From assembly GCA_027082925.1 (NCBI GenBank), contig JALWTD010000016.1:1-64000 (forward strand): DNA of 64,000 nt, given 5' to 3'. A model generated the notes under the pieces. It had not been told where the DNA came from and searched no databases. It was given only the letters and a program-made list of their open reading frames with translations. Below are positions 44,646 through 53,404 of this stretch, piece after piece. This stretch comes from Flavobacteriaceae bacterium. GTDB taxonomy: Bacteria; Bacteroidota; Bacteroidia; Flavobacteriales; Flavobacteriaceae. The position numbers were made by a program, and so were the translations under genes. The stretch's first letter is position 1. Each line of letters starts with the position of its first letter.

Positions 44646-45458
44646 ATGATTAAGATTAAAACGCTTGAAGAAATTGAATTAATGCGAGAAAGTGCGTTAA
44701 TTGTATCTAAAACTTTAGGAATGCTTGCCAAAGAAGTAAAACCTGGTGTAACCACCTTGTATTTAGATAAATTAGCCGAAGAATTTATTAGAGATCATCA
44801 AGCTATTCCCGGTTTTTTAGGATTATATGATTTTCCTAACACATTATGCATGAGTCCTAATGCACAAGTAGTACACGGAATTCCAAACGACAAACCTTTA
44901 AAAGATGGCGATATTATTTCCATAGATTGTGGTGCTTTAAAAAACGGATTTTATGGCGACCATGCCTATACGTTTGAAGTAGGAAATGTTCATGAAGAAA
45001 CCAAAAAACTACTAAAGGTAACTAAAGAAAGTTTGTATAAAGGTATTCGTGAATTCAAAGTTGGGAATAGAGTGGGTGATGTTGGTTTTGCCATTCAAAA
45101 TCATTGCGAAAAACATGGATACGGTATTGTTAGAGAACTTGTTGGACATGGGCTTGGTCGTGAAATGCACGAAGATCCTGAAATGCCAAACTACGGAAGA
45201 CGAGGAAGAGGGAAAAAATTTACCGAAGGTATGGTGGTTGCTATTGAACCAATGGTAAACTTAGGAACACACCGAATAAATCAACTTAATGATGGTTGGA
45301 CCATTTTAACTAAAGATGGTAAACCTAGCGCACACTTTGAACACGATGTTGCTATTGTAAACGGTAAACCTGAATTACTATCTACATTCAAGTACATTTA
45401 CGAAGCTCTGGGTATTGAAAGTGATGAAGAAGATGAGTTTAAACACAGTACATTATAA
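44646..45458 (+). CDS. map: Methionine aminopeptidase, type I
   Basis: This 270-aa protein shows all metal ligands in context: the two Asp in SIDCGALKNGFYGDHAYTF, His in VGHGLGREMHEDPEMPNYG, Glu in AIEPMVNLG, and the last Glu in FEHDVAIV. It removes initiator Met from nascent proteins. Its N-terminus is the plain type Ia form without a zinc-finger extension. A methyltransferase follows 17 bp later. Confidence 0.97.
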   Translation: MIKIKTLEEIELMRESALIVSKTLGMLAKEVKPGVTTLYLDKLAEEFIRDHQAIPGFLGLYDFPNTLCMSPNAQVVHGIPNDKPLKDGDIISIDCGALKNGFYGDHAYTFEVGNVHEETKKLLKVTKESLYKGIREFKVGNRVGDVGFAIQNHCEKHGYGIVRELVGHGLGREMHEDPEMPNYGRRGRGKKFTEGMVVAIEPMVNLGTHRINQLNDGWTILTKDGKPSAHFEHDVAIVNGKPELLSTFKYIYEALGIESDEEDEFKHSTL

Positions 45459-45475
45459 ACTATAAAAAAACCTAT

Positions 45476-46231
45476 TTGTTTAAATTTATTTTAAATACCA
45501 TTCCTAGACCTCTTTTAATAAAGGCAAGTTATTGGGTACGTCCTTTTGTTGCCTTGTACTTAAAAGGCTCTAAATATACTGACCCTATTGACGGAAGAAG
45601 CTTTCGGAAATTTTTACCTTACGGTTACCAATCTCAACGAAAAAACGCATTATCGCCAAGTACATTTTCATTAGAACGCCACAGATTGCTTTGGCTGTAC
45701 CTTAAAAATAAAACTTCGTTTTTTTCAGCCAAACTAAAAGTACTCCACATAGCACCCGAACAATGTTTTTTAAAAATTTTCAAAAAACAAAAAAATCTAG
45801 ACTACATTACTGCCGATTTGTATTCGCCCATTGCCGATGTAAAAGCTGATATATGCAATCTGCCGTTTGCTAATAATAGCTTTGACGTTGTTTTTTGCAA
45901 TCATGTATTGGAACATATTGAAGACGATAAAAAAGCTATGAGCGAACTCTACAGAGTATTAAAACCCGGAGGAATGGGAATTTTTCAGGTGCCTCAAGAT
46001 TTAAATAGAGAAAAAACCTACGAAGATTTTACCATAACCGATTCTAAAGAACGTGCTAAACATTTTGGACAATACGACCATGTTAGAGTGTACGGAAGAG
46101 ATTATTTTAATAAGTTACGAGTTGCAGGATTTACGGTAAAAGAAGTGGATTATACACAAATAATAGATAAATCGTTACTTGAAAAATTCTGTTTATCTGA
46201 AGGCGAAATACTTCCTGTTTGCACAAAATAA
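45476..46231 (+). CDS. SAM-dependent methyltransferase (class I)
   Basis: This 251-aa protein has a methyltransferase type 11 core in the second half: VLHIAPEQCFLKIF as the degenerate motif I, DICNLPFANNSFDVVFCNHVLEHIED as motifs II/III, and LYRVLKPGGMGIFQVP. The first 80 residues are basic and aromatic with no clear fold. It starts with TTG at 45476 and is probably co-transcribed with map. The substrate is not known; the type is common in cell-surface glycan or lipid modification. Confidence 0.85.
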   Translation: MFKFILNTIPRPLLIKASYWVRPFVALYLKGSKYTDPIDGRSFRKFLPYGYQSQRKNALSPSTFSLERHRLLWLYLKNKTSFFSAKLKVLHIAPEQCFLKIFKKQKNLDYITADLYSPIADVKADICNLPFANNSFDVVFCNHVLEHIEDDKKAMSELYRVLKPGGMGIFQVPQDLNREKTYEDFTITDSKERAKHFGQYDHVRVYGRDYFNKLRVAGFTVKEVDYTQIIDKSLLEKFCLSEGEILPVCTK

Positions 46232-46236
46232 ACATC

Positions 46237-47223
46237 TTAATTATCAAAATTTTCAGACTTAAAAGTCTGCATCTTCCCTTCTGAATCAACAAATATTAAA
46301 AAGGCTTTTAACTCTTTGTGTGCTTCTAAAAATACTTTTGTTTTTTTAAATCCCATTGCCATAAAGGCAGTTGCATAACCATCAACGTCGGCACAATCAG
46401 ATTTTGAAATTACCGAAGCGCTCAGTAAATTGCTCTCTGTTGCATATCCTGTTTTAGCATTAATGGTATGAACATATTTTTTTCCGTTAGCAGCAATTTT
46501 ATATTTTCTGTAGTTTCCGGAGGTTGCAATAGATTCATCTTTAAGCTGAATGACTGTTGCAAAGGAGCGAGTACCGTCTTCATTGGGATTTTCTATGGCA
46601 ATTTTCCAATAAACTCCTTTTTCATTTTTACCTCTAGCTCTAATTTCTCCTCCAATCTCAACCAAATAATCTTTAATACCTTCTGTTTCAAACATTCTTC
46701 CTATTACATCTACCAAATATCCCTTTGCTATAGAATTAAAATCTAGATAAATTTCAGGATAGTCTTTAACAACTTTTTTAGTTACAACCCTTACTTTATT
46801 AAAACCTACATAGGTTAACAGTTGTTTTATTTTTGTTGAATCTAAATTTTTAACCGGTTTTTCGGGACCAAAACCCCATGCATTTACCAATATACCCACG
46901 GTTGGATCAAAATCACCTTGAGTTTCGTTATAAATTTTTGTCGCTTTTTTAAAAATTTCATCAAAATATGCATCTATCACAACAGTAGTATCTCCTTTAT
47001 TTACTCTAGAAATATCTGATGTTGGAATATACGTTGAAACCGACTTGTTTACTGCGGCTATTAAGCTGTCTATTTTTGTTTCAAACGACCTGTTAGCACT
47101 ATCGGAATAATGGATGTTAAACGTAGTCCCAATAGCGTTTCCTCTTATTGTTTTATACGATGAGCCTTCTTCCTTACAAGAAAAAAGAGCGACTATTACT
47201 GCTAAAAAAAAGTGCTTTTTCAT
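46237..47223 (-). CDS. apbE: FAD:protein FMN transferase (ApbE), lipoprotein
   Basis: This 328-aa protein has a lipoprotein signal (MKKHFFLAVIVALFSC). ApbE motifs follow: GTTFNIHYSD, STYIPTSDISRVN, DFNSIAKGYLVDVIGR, YLVEIGGEIRARG, IATSGNYRKY, and HTINAKTGYATES. ApbE attaches FMN from FAD to threonine in target proteins of the periplasm side, notably NqrB and NqrC, whose genes start about 4 kb away. It is divergent from the OmpA gene and has its own TATCTTTG box. Confidence 0.95.
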   Translation of the reverse strand: MKKHFFLAVIVALFSCKEEGSSYKTIRGNAIGTTFNIHYSDSANRSFETKIDSLIAAVNKSVSTYIPTSDISRVNKGDTTVVIDAYFDEIFKKATKIYNETQGDFDPTVGILVNAWGFGPEKPVKNLDSTKIKQLLTYVGFNKVRVVTKKVVKDYPEIYLDFNSIAKGYLVDVIGRMFETEGIKDYLVEIGGEIRARGKNEKGVYWKIAIENPNEDGTRSFATVIQLKDESIATSGNYRKYKIAANGKKYVHTINAKTGYATESNLLSASVISKSDCADVDGYATAFMAMGFKKTKVFLEAHKELKAFLIFVDSEGKMQTFKSENFDN

Positions 47224-47254
47224 TTTAAAATTAACAAGGTAACTAATGATAACG

Positions 47255-47262
47255 CAAAGATA
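47255..47262 (-). promoter_or_regulatory. -7 box for apbE
   Basis: The minus strand reads TATCTTTG, matching TAnnTTTG, 31 bp upstream of the start codon. Confidence 0.55.
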
Positions 47263-47330
47263 CTATTTTATAAACTCTTAAAATCATCTTAAATTATTGA
47301 AAAAAGAAGTGTTCAAAAATACTTTTTTTA

Positions 47331-47338
47331 TAACTTTG
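47331..47338 (+). promoter_or_regulatory. -7 box for the OmpA lipoprotein gene
   Basis: TAACTTTG fits the consensus, 28 bp upstream of the start codon. Confidence 0.5.
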
Positions 47339-47366
47339 TTGTTAAACTAAAAGCCATTGTAATATT

Positions 47367-48206
47367 ATGAAAAAACTATTTGTACTAGCGATTGTAACAT
47401 CTGTGATGTTAAGTTCATGTATTTCTCAAAAAAAGTATACTGAGCTTGAAGATCAGTTTAACAAAAAAAACCAAGAATTGGTTGATGTCAAAGCTGACTT
47501 AATGAAGTGTAAAATTGAGAATGAAGGTAAAATTTCAGCACTTGAACAACAAGTAGTTGATTTGAAAAAAGACAAAGAGAAAACACTTGAGTACGTTGAT
47601 AATTTAACCGTATTATCTAAATCTGCTTCAGATAATATTAAAGAAACATTAGCTCAAATGTCTAAAAAAGATGAATACATTAGACATATTCAAAAAGCAA
47701 TGACTCGTAAAGACTCTATTAATTTAGCTCTTGGATTTAAATTAAAAAATGTGCTAAAAGATGGATTTAATGATGAAGATATTCAGGTAAATGTAGAAAA
47801 AACCGTTGTTTATATTTCTATTGCAGACAAACTATTGTTTAAAAGCGGTAGCGCCACCATTTCTAGCCAAGCTAAAGATGTGTTAAGTAAAGTTGCTGAA
47901 GTGATTGCTGCACAACCTAACTTAGAGGTTATGGTTGAAGGTTATACCGATAATAAACCTATTAGTACTGCCGGTATTAAAGACAACTGGGATTTAAGTG
48001 TAAAACGAGCTACATCGGTTATTAGAGTATTACAAAACGATTTTAATATTGAGCCAAGCAGATTAATTGCTGCAGGTAGAAGCGAATACAAGCCTTTAGA
48101 AAGTAATGATACTGTTGAAGGTAGAGCAAGAAACAGAAGAACTAGAATTGTACTTATGCCTAAATTAGATCAATTTTTTGAACTTCTTGAAAGCAAAGTA
48201 GAATAG
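47367..48206 (+). CDS. OmpA-family lipoprotein with coiled coil
   Basis: This 279-aa protein has a lipobox (VMLSSC), a coiled coil (about 28-110), and a C-terminal OmpA/Pal-type peptidoglycan-binding domain (about 150-270) with VEGYTDNKPI, NWDLSVKRATSVIRVLQ, RLIAAGRSEYKPL and GRARNRRTRIVL. It should link outer membrane and cell wall. It is monocistronic between a -7 box and a strong terminator. Confidence 0.94.
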   Translation: MKKLFVLAIVTSVMLSSCISQKKYTELEDQFNKKNQELVDVKADLMKCKIENEGKISALEQQVVDLKKDKEKTLEYVDNLTVLSKSASDNIKETLAQMSKKDEYIRHIQKAMTRKDSINLALGFKLKNVLKDGFNDEDIQVNVEKTVVYISIADKLLFKSGSATISSQAKDVLSKVAEVIAAQPNLEVMVEGYTDNKPISTAGIKDNWDLSVKRATSVIRVLQNDFNIEPSRLIAAGRSEYKPLESNDTVEGRARNRRTRIVLMPKLDQFFELLESKVE

Positions 48207-48230
48207 GTTATTATTTCATTAATATTTATA

Positions 48231-48257
48231 AAAAGCACGCGTAATGCGTGCTTTTTT
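48231..48257. terminator. Bidirectional terminator between ompA-like gene and the 125-aa gene
   Basis: A perfect 10-bp stem (AAAAGCACGC / GCGTGCTTTT, 5-base loop) has T-runs on both strands. It serves the OmpA gene on plus and the small gene ending at 48263 on minus. Confidence 0.85.
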
Positions 48258-48262
48258 ATTAA

Positions 48263-48640
48263 CTAATTTAACGCCACATCCAACGCTTGTAAGCCATCGT
48301 ATTGCAACAGGTATTCTTCATTTAAACCCGGAGGTTTTGACTCATCGTTAATATTTCCCAAACCAACACTCGCATATAAAACTTTTGCATTTTGTTTACG
48401 TGCGTGAGCTTTAAATGTTTCCATCCAAACCACATCGTATAACGTTTCGTATTTTGAAATTTCAGTTGCTTTTACAATTACAAAATACGTAGTGTTCTCT
48501 TTATCTACACAAACAAACTGTGGATGCTTTTTTAGTTTACTATTTACCGCTATAAACTCATACCCTTTACGTTCTAAGTCTTTCCCTACAATATTCATAG
48601 CTAAATAATGTAATTCTTGTGCTGTTAAAGGTCTGCTCAT
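48263..48640 (-). CDS. Small conserved protein next to the nqr operon, 125 aa
   Basis: This soluble 125-aa protein has no signal peptide (LTAQELHYLAMNIVGKDLERKG, QFVCVDKENTTYFVIVKA). The fold looks like a small alpha/beta nuclease-like or Na+-NQR-associated domain, but no catalytic motif is clear. Similar proteins in flavobacteria tend to be named after the neighbouring nqrF; it is not an NqrF, having no iron-sulfur or FAD motif. A terminator separates it from nqrF, and the -7 box TACATTTG lies inside that hairpin. Confidence 0.7.
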   Translation of the reverse strand: MSRPLTAQELHYLAMNIVGKDLERKGYEFIAVNSKLKKHPQFVCVDKENTTYFVIVKATEISKYETLYDVVWMETFKAHARKQNAKVLYASVGLGNINDESKPPGLNEEYLLQYDGLQALDVALN

Positions 48641-48657
48641 TTTTAGTTTTTTGTATT

Positions 48658-48690
48658 AAAAAATCCGGTACAAATGTACCGGATTTTTTT
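48658..48690. terminator. Bidirectional terminator after nqrF
   Basis: The stem AAAAAATCCGGTAC / GTACCGGATTTTTT, with a very small loop, is near perfect and has T-runs both ways. It ends the nqr operon. The same bases (48671-48678, minus strand TACATTTG) could serve as the -7 box of the next gene. Confidence 0.85.
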
Positions 48691-48710
48691 GATAGTTATG
48701 TTTATTTTTC

Positions 48711-50021
48711 TTATCCTCCAAAATCATCAAATCGAATATTTTCATCAGGAAGACCAAAATCTTGTCCCATTTTTTGAACTGCTTTGTTCATTAATGGAGG
48801 TCCACAGAAATACAATTCAATGTCTTCTGGAGCTTCGTGTTTTGATAAATATTCATCAATTACTACTTGGTGAATAAATCCTACAAATCCGTCACCTTCT
48901 TTATCATGCACATCTTTTTTAACTTTCCAGTTATCTTCCTCTTGAGGATCAGATAATGCTATAAAGAATTTAAAGTTAGGGAAATGTTCTTCTAAATGTC
49001 TAAAGTGATTTACGTAAAACAATTCACGTTTAGATCTACCTCCGTACCAATAAGTAACAGTTCTACCTGTTTTTAAGGTTTTAAATAGGTGATATAAGTG
49101 CGAACGCATTGGCGCCATACCTGCTCCACCTCCAACGTACAACATTTCTGCATCAGACTCATTAATAAAGAATTCTCCATAAGGTCCTGAAATAATTACT
49201 TTATCTCCCGGTTTTCTAGAGAAAATGTATGATGAGGCAATTCCCGGATTTACATCCATCCATTTATTATTAGCTCTATCCCAAGGTGGTGTTGCAATAC
49301 GCACATTTAACATAATTTCGCGTCCTTCAGCCGGGTAAGAAGCCATTGAGTATGCACGTTCTATGGTTTCTTCATTTTTCATTACCAAAGGCCATAAACC
49401 AAACTTATCCCATTCCATTTGAAACTTATCTGGTGTTTCATGCTCTTCAGGGTGTGCCGTAATATCAATGTCTGAATATTTTATTTCGCAAGGTGGAATT
49501 TCTATTTGAATATAACCTCCTGCTTTGTAATTCATATCTTCAGGTATTTCTACCACAAACTCTTTAATAAAAGAGGCTACATTATAATTACGAACAACTG
49601 TTGCTTCCCATTTTTTAATTCCAAAAACTTCTTCAGGTATGGTTATTTCCATATCTTGTTTTACCTTAACCTGACAAGCTAAACGTGCTCCTTCTTGCAA
49701 TTCTTTACGGGTAAAGTGTGGTGTTTCTGTTGGTAGTGCTTCTCCTCCTCCTGAGAGTACATGGCACTCACATTGAATACAAGAACCTCCACCTCCACAG
49801 GCTGATGGTAAAAATATTTTTTCGTTTCCTAAAGTAGTAAGTAGTGAATTTCCTGAAGGAACTTCAATTACTTTTTCTCCATTGATTTTGATTTTAACCG
49901 GACCTGAAGGTGCCAGTTTTTGCTTTACAACTAATAACAAAGCTACTAACAGTAATGTTATAAATAAAAAGGCAACTACGGTTGCTACAATGGTTCCTAA
50001 TGTACTTGTTGCTAATATCAT
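48711..50021 (-). CDS. nqrF: Na+-NQR subunit F (NADH-oxidising)
   Basis: This 436-aa protein has an N-terminal membrane helix (about 8-28) and a 2Fe-2S ferredoxin domain with the cysteines in [16 protein letters not shown] and LACQVKV. The FAD-binding domain shows RAYSMASYP, and the NADH-binding domain [18 protein letters not shown] and the end [12 protein letters not shown]. It takes electrons from NADH and starts the chain through the complex. It is the last gene of the operon, 4 bp after nqrE. Confidence 0.97.
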   Translation of the reverse strand: MILATSTLGTIVATVVAFLFITLLLVALLLVVKQKLAPSGPVKIKINGEKVIEVPSGNSLLTTLGNEKIFLPSACGGGGSCIQCECHVLSGGGEALPTETPHFTRKELQEGARLACQVKVKQDMEITIPEEVFGIKKWEATVVRNYNVASFIKEFVVEIPEDMNYKAGGYIQIEIPPCEIKYSDIDITAHPEEHETPDKFQMEWDKFGLWPLVMKNEETIERAYSMASYPAEGREIMLNVRIATPPWDRANNKWMDVNPGIASSYIFSRKPGDKVIISGPYGEFFINESDAEMLYVGGGAGMAPMRSHLYHLFKTLKTGRTVTYWYGGRSKRELFYVNHFRHLEEHFPNFKFFIALSDPQEEDNWKVKKDVHDKEGDGFVGFIHQVVIDEYLSKHEAPEDIELYFCGPPLMNKAVQKMGQDFGLPDENIRFDDFGG

Positions 50022-50025
50022 TTTA

Positions 50026-50751
50026 CTACTTAATTTCTTTACTTATGTCTGCTAATTTTTCATCATTAGCATCCTTTTTAATTTCTTTTTTCACTTCAGT
50101 TTTTGGCGCTTCTTCTTTTTTACCTTCATCGTCACCTCCGGTAAGCATTCCTCCAAAACTCATAAATCCTATTGCCATTAACCCTGTAGTAATAAAGGTT
50201 ATTCCTAAACCTCTTAAAGGTGCAGGCACTTTAGAGTATCTAATTTTTTCTCTAATAGCTGCAATTGCTAAAATGGCTAAAAACCATCCTATTCCTGAAC
50301 CTATACCATATACTGTAGCTAAACCTAATGTAGGTATTTCACGTGATTGCATAAATAATGAACCTCCTAAAATAGCACAGTTTACAGCAATTAACGGTAA
50401 AAAAATACCTAGTGAGTTGTACAAGGCAGGTGCAAATTTTTCAACAATAATTTCTACCAGTTGTACCATTGTTGCAATGGTTGCAATAAACATAATGAAA
50501 GACAAAAAGCTTAAATCATATTCTGCATATTCTTCTCCTAACCAAGACAATGCTCCTTCTTGTAAAATATACTGATCTAATAACCAGTTTAAAGGCACTG
50601 TAATTGCCAGTACAAAAATAACCGCCGCTCCTAAACCTACAGCTGTTGACACTTTTTTAGATACTGCTAAGTATGAGCACATTCCTAAGAATGTTGCAAA
50701 CACCATGTTATCTATAAATATCGATTTAAAAAATAATTCTATATGTTCCAT
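50026..50751 (-). CDS. nqrE: Na+-NQR subunit E
   Basis: This 241-aa protein has six membrane helices in the first 200 residues ([20 protein letters not shown] with the conserved Cys, [29 protein letters not shown] with the second Cys). The last 40 residues form a Lys/Glu-rich tail ([19 protein letters not shown]) not found in classical NqrE of about 200 aa. It pairs with NqrD as an antiparallel homologue and holds the intramembrane iron centre through the two Cys. It follows nqrD by 53 bp. Confidence 0.96.
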   Translation of the reverse strand: MEHIELFFKSIFIDNMVFATFLGMCSYLAVSKKVSTAVGLGAAVIFVLAITVPLNWLLDQYILQEGALSWLGEEYAEYDLSFLSFIMFIATIATMVQLVEIIVEKFAPALYNSLGIFLPLIAVNCAILGGSLFMQSREIPTLGLATVYGIGSGIGWFLAILAIAAIREKIRYSKVPAPLRGLGITFITTGLMAIGFMSFGGMLTGGDDEGKKEEAPKTEVKKEIKKDANDEKLADISKEIK

Positions 50752-50804
50752 AAATTTTTATTTTCAGTTTTTAACTCCGTTTTACTGATAGTTAAAAACC
50801 AATT

Positions 50805-51452
50805 TTAATGCTCTTCTATTAAATCTGTATTTCTACTACGTTGTACCCAGATAATAATTCCTAATACAATTAATGCCATTGGTGACAACAACATAAATCC
50901 ATTATTCTCGTATCCAAAAGCATACAATCCTGTTTTCTCTATTGGATCACCAAGTACTTTAAACCCGAGTAAAGTTCCTGAACCTAATAGCTCTCTAAAA
51001 AATCCAACAATTACTAGAATAATTCCATATCCTGCTGCATTTCCTATTCCGTCTAAAAACGATTTCCAAGGACCGTTTGCCAAAGCAAAAGCTTCAAAAC
51101 GTCCCATAATTATACAGTTGGTAATAATTAGCCCAACGTAAACTGATAGTGTTTTACTTAAATCGTAAGCAAAAGCTTGTAATATTAGGTTTACAATAAT
51201 TACCAAAGCAGCTACAACTACTAACTGTACTATAATTCTAATTTTTGGAGGAATAATATTTCTTAATAAAGAGATTACTACGTTTCCTACTGCCAATACA
51301 GCCATTACAGAAATTGCCATTACAATAGAAGCTTTAAGCTCTGCTGTAATTGCTAAAGCAGAACAAATACCTAATACTTGTACCGTAATTGGGTTATTGT
51401 CTAAAAATGGGTCTGTAATTAACTTCGCATCTTTTTTTGATAAGAGTCCCAT
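50805..51452 (-). CDS. nqrD: Na+-NQR subunit D
   Basis: This 215-aa protein has six membrane helices, with the conserved Cys in TVQVLGICSALAIT and LIITNCIIMGRFEAFA that pair with those of NqrE to hold iron. It is a core subunit of the sodium pump in the inner membrane. It starts 3 bp after the nqrC stop; 53 bp without a feature separate it from nqrE. Confidence 0.97.
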   Translation of the reverse strand: MGLLSKKDAKLITDPFLDNNPITVQVLGICSALAITAELKASIVMAISVMAVLAVGNVVISLLRNIIPPKIRIIVQLVVVAALVIIVNLILQAFAYDLSKTLSVYVGLIITNCIIMGRFEAFALANGPWKSFLDGIGNAAGYGIILVIVGFFRELLGSGTLLGFKVLGDPIEKTGLYAFGYENNGFMLLSPMALIVLGIIIWVQRSRNTDLIEEH

Positions 51453-51455
51453 AAA

Positions 51456-52199
51456 TTAATTTTTTAAAGTTTTAAAATAAGGTACATACAATGCTAATTC
51501 GGATTTCATCATAGAACTAACTCCACTACTTGTAATTGTGGCTCCTGCAATAGCATCTATTTCACTGTCTGTTTTATCTTCGTTTTTTGGATCTGCATTT
51601 CCTTTTATAACGGCTATTCCTCTAAATTTTCCATCATTCATCATTTGCTCTCCGGTAAAATCATCCATAAAGAAGCGTTGCTTAATGTTAGCTCCTAAAC
51701 CAGGTGTTTCTCCTGCGTGATCAAAAAACACTCCTTGTACCACCATATTTTTGTCCATGGCTACGTATCCCCATATAGCATCCCAAAGTCCTTTTCCTCT
51801 AATTGGGGTAATATAAAAAGTTTTACCATCTTTTTCACCTACAAATAGAGGTAATCTTCTGGTTTTTCCTTCTTTTGCTTTGGTTTGTTCCTTTTTAATA
51901 TCTATTAAAAAGGCTTTACTATCTTCGGTAACTTTATCACCTTCAATAACCAATTGTTTTTTTATGTATTTTGAAAATTCTTCAGCAACTTTATCTGCTG
52001 AAATAAAAGTAACACTACTTTCATCGTTTTCATTAACACCCATTGCGTACAATATGTTTTGTTGCTTTTCAATACGCTTATTTTCGGCTATTTTACCTTT
52101 TAAAGACGCAGCTGCAAAAGCTAATAGTGTACCAACAACCAATACCATTCCTATGGCGAAAAGTATTGTATATAAATTACTATCTGTTTTTTTAGACAT
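51456..52199 (-). CDS. nqrC: Na+-NQR subunit C
   Basis: This 247-aa protein has one N-terminal membrane helix (about 10-30) and a periplasmic FMN-binding domain. The flavinylation site is visible as AGATITSSGVSSM, where the second Thr of the S/A-GAT-x-T motif carries FMN; it is a target of ApbE. Other family features are GKGLWDAIWGYVAMD and HAGETPGLGANI. It lies between nqrB (3 bp) and nqrD (3 bp). Confidence 0.97.
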   Translation of the reverse strand: MSKKTDSNLYTILFAIGMVLVVGTLLAFAAASLKGKIAENKRIEKQQNILYAMGVNENDESSVTFISADKVAEEFSKYIKKQLVIEGDKVTEDSKAFLIDIKKEQTKAKEGKTRRLPLFVGEKDGKTFYITPIRGKGLWDAIWGYVAMDKNMVVQGVFFDHAGETPGLGANIKQRFFMDDFTGEQMMNDGKFRGIAVIKGNADPKNEDKTDSEIDAIAGATITSSGVSSMMKSELALYVPYFKTLKN

Positions 52200-52202
52200 G
52201 GC

Positions 52203-53402
52203 TTATACTGTTTTCGCTTTTAAACGTTTTAATCTTCTTTTTATATTTCCTTGTATTACATAGTGGTCTATGGTTGGTGCAAATACATTCATTAAAAGTA
52301 TTGCTAGCATTACACCTTCAGGATAAGCTGGGTTAAATACTCGAATCATAATAGACATAAATCCTATTAAAAATCCGTAAATCCATTTTCCTTTATTGGT
52401 TTGCGATGCAGTAACAGGGTCTGTTGCCATAAACACAACACCAAATGCAAAACCTCCTATGAGTAGGTGATGCCAAAATTCTGTACTCATAAGAGTATAG
52501 AATTTACTTCCTTCAGTAATTATTCCGGCATCTACAATAGCATTAAATATTAACCCCATAGTTAAAGCTCCTAACACAGCACTAAGCATAATTCTCCAAC
52601 TTCCAATTTTGGTGAAGATTAAAAATAATCCTCCTAACAAAATTAAAAAGGTAGATGTTTCTCCTACTGAACCCGGAATAAATCCAAAGAACATATCTGA
52701 AACAGAATATGCTACTTCGTGTCCTTGTGCCAGGCTTCCCAGTATGGTTTCTCCAGAAATTGCAGATACATCTGCTCCTGCGGCTATTTCATTTGCTCTT
52801 TCTACAGCTCCTGAAATCCAAACTTTATCTCCACTCATCCAAGTTGGATATGCAAAAAACAAGAATGCTCTAATGGTTAGTGCCGGATTTAAAATATTCA
52901 TCCCGGTACCTCCAAAAACTTCTTTTCCTATAATAACACCAAATACAACTGCTACGGCAAGCATCCACAAAGGAATATCTATTGGTACTATTAGTGGTAC
53001 TAACATTCCTGTAACTAAATATCCTTCTTCTACTTCGTGACCTTTTATAATTGCGAAGATAAATTCAACTCCTAAACCAACTCCGTAAGAAACAATTACA
53101 AGAGGTATAATTTTGGTTAGTCCTACCATAAAGGTATCTAACGATAAAAAGTCTACCGTTTCTCCAATGGCGTTGTAATACTGAAAACCGGCGTTAAACA
53201 TCCCAAATATTAAACATGGAATCATTGCCAGTATTACGGTATTCATAGTTCTTTTTAAATCATCGGCACCTTTTATATGAGTTCCTCCTTTGGTGGTCTC
53301 ATTTGGTAAATATAAAAAGGTGTGAATTGCGGCAAAGGCTGGTGCCCATTTTTTACCTTTGCTCTTTTCTTTTATATTATGTAATTTTTGTTTTAATCCC
53401 AT
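52203..53402 (-). CDS. nqrB: Na+-NQR subunit B
   Basis: This 399-aa protein has about ten membrane helices, with GIPSMI-like quinone-pocket sequence replaced by family variants (GKEVFGGTGMNILNPALTIRAFLF; FMATDPVTASQTNKGKW). The expected FMN-carrying Thr lies in an S-G-E-T motif (VSAISGETILGSL) rather than the SGAT of Vibrio. NqrB holds FMN and riboflavin and carries the sodium path. It starts two bases after nqrA. Confidence 0.95.
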   Translation of the reverse strand: MGLKQKLHNIKEKSKGKKWAPAFAAIHTFLYLPNETTKGGTHIKGADDLKRTMNTVILAMIPCLIFGMFNAGFQYYNAIGETVDFLSLDTFMVGLTKIIPLVIVSYGVGLGVEFIFAIIKGHEVEEGYLVTGMLVPLIVPIDIPLWMLAVAVVFGVIIGKEVFGGTGMNILNPALTIRAFLFFAYPTWMSGDKVWISGAVERANEIAAGADVSAISGETILGSLAQGHEVAYSVSDMFFGFIPGSVGETSTFLILLGGLFLIFTKIGSWRIMLSAVLGALTMGLIFNAIVDAGIITEGSKFYTLMSTEFWHHLLIGGFAFGVVFMATDPVTASQTNKGKWIYGFLIGFMSIMIRVFNPAYPEGVMLAILLMNVFAPTIDHYVIQGNIKRRLKRLKAKTV

Positions 53403-53404
53403 AA

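Noticed and set aside
48263-48640. Second NqrF subunit
   Set aside because: It lacks the ferredoxin, FAD and NADH motifs; only the position links it to nqrF.
49982-50575. 197-aa open frame antisense to nqrE
   Set aside because: Opposite-strand shadow of a membrane-protein gene; the hydrophobic stretches follow from the nqrE codons.
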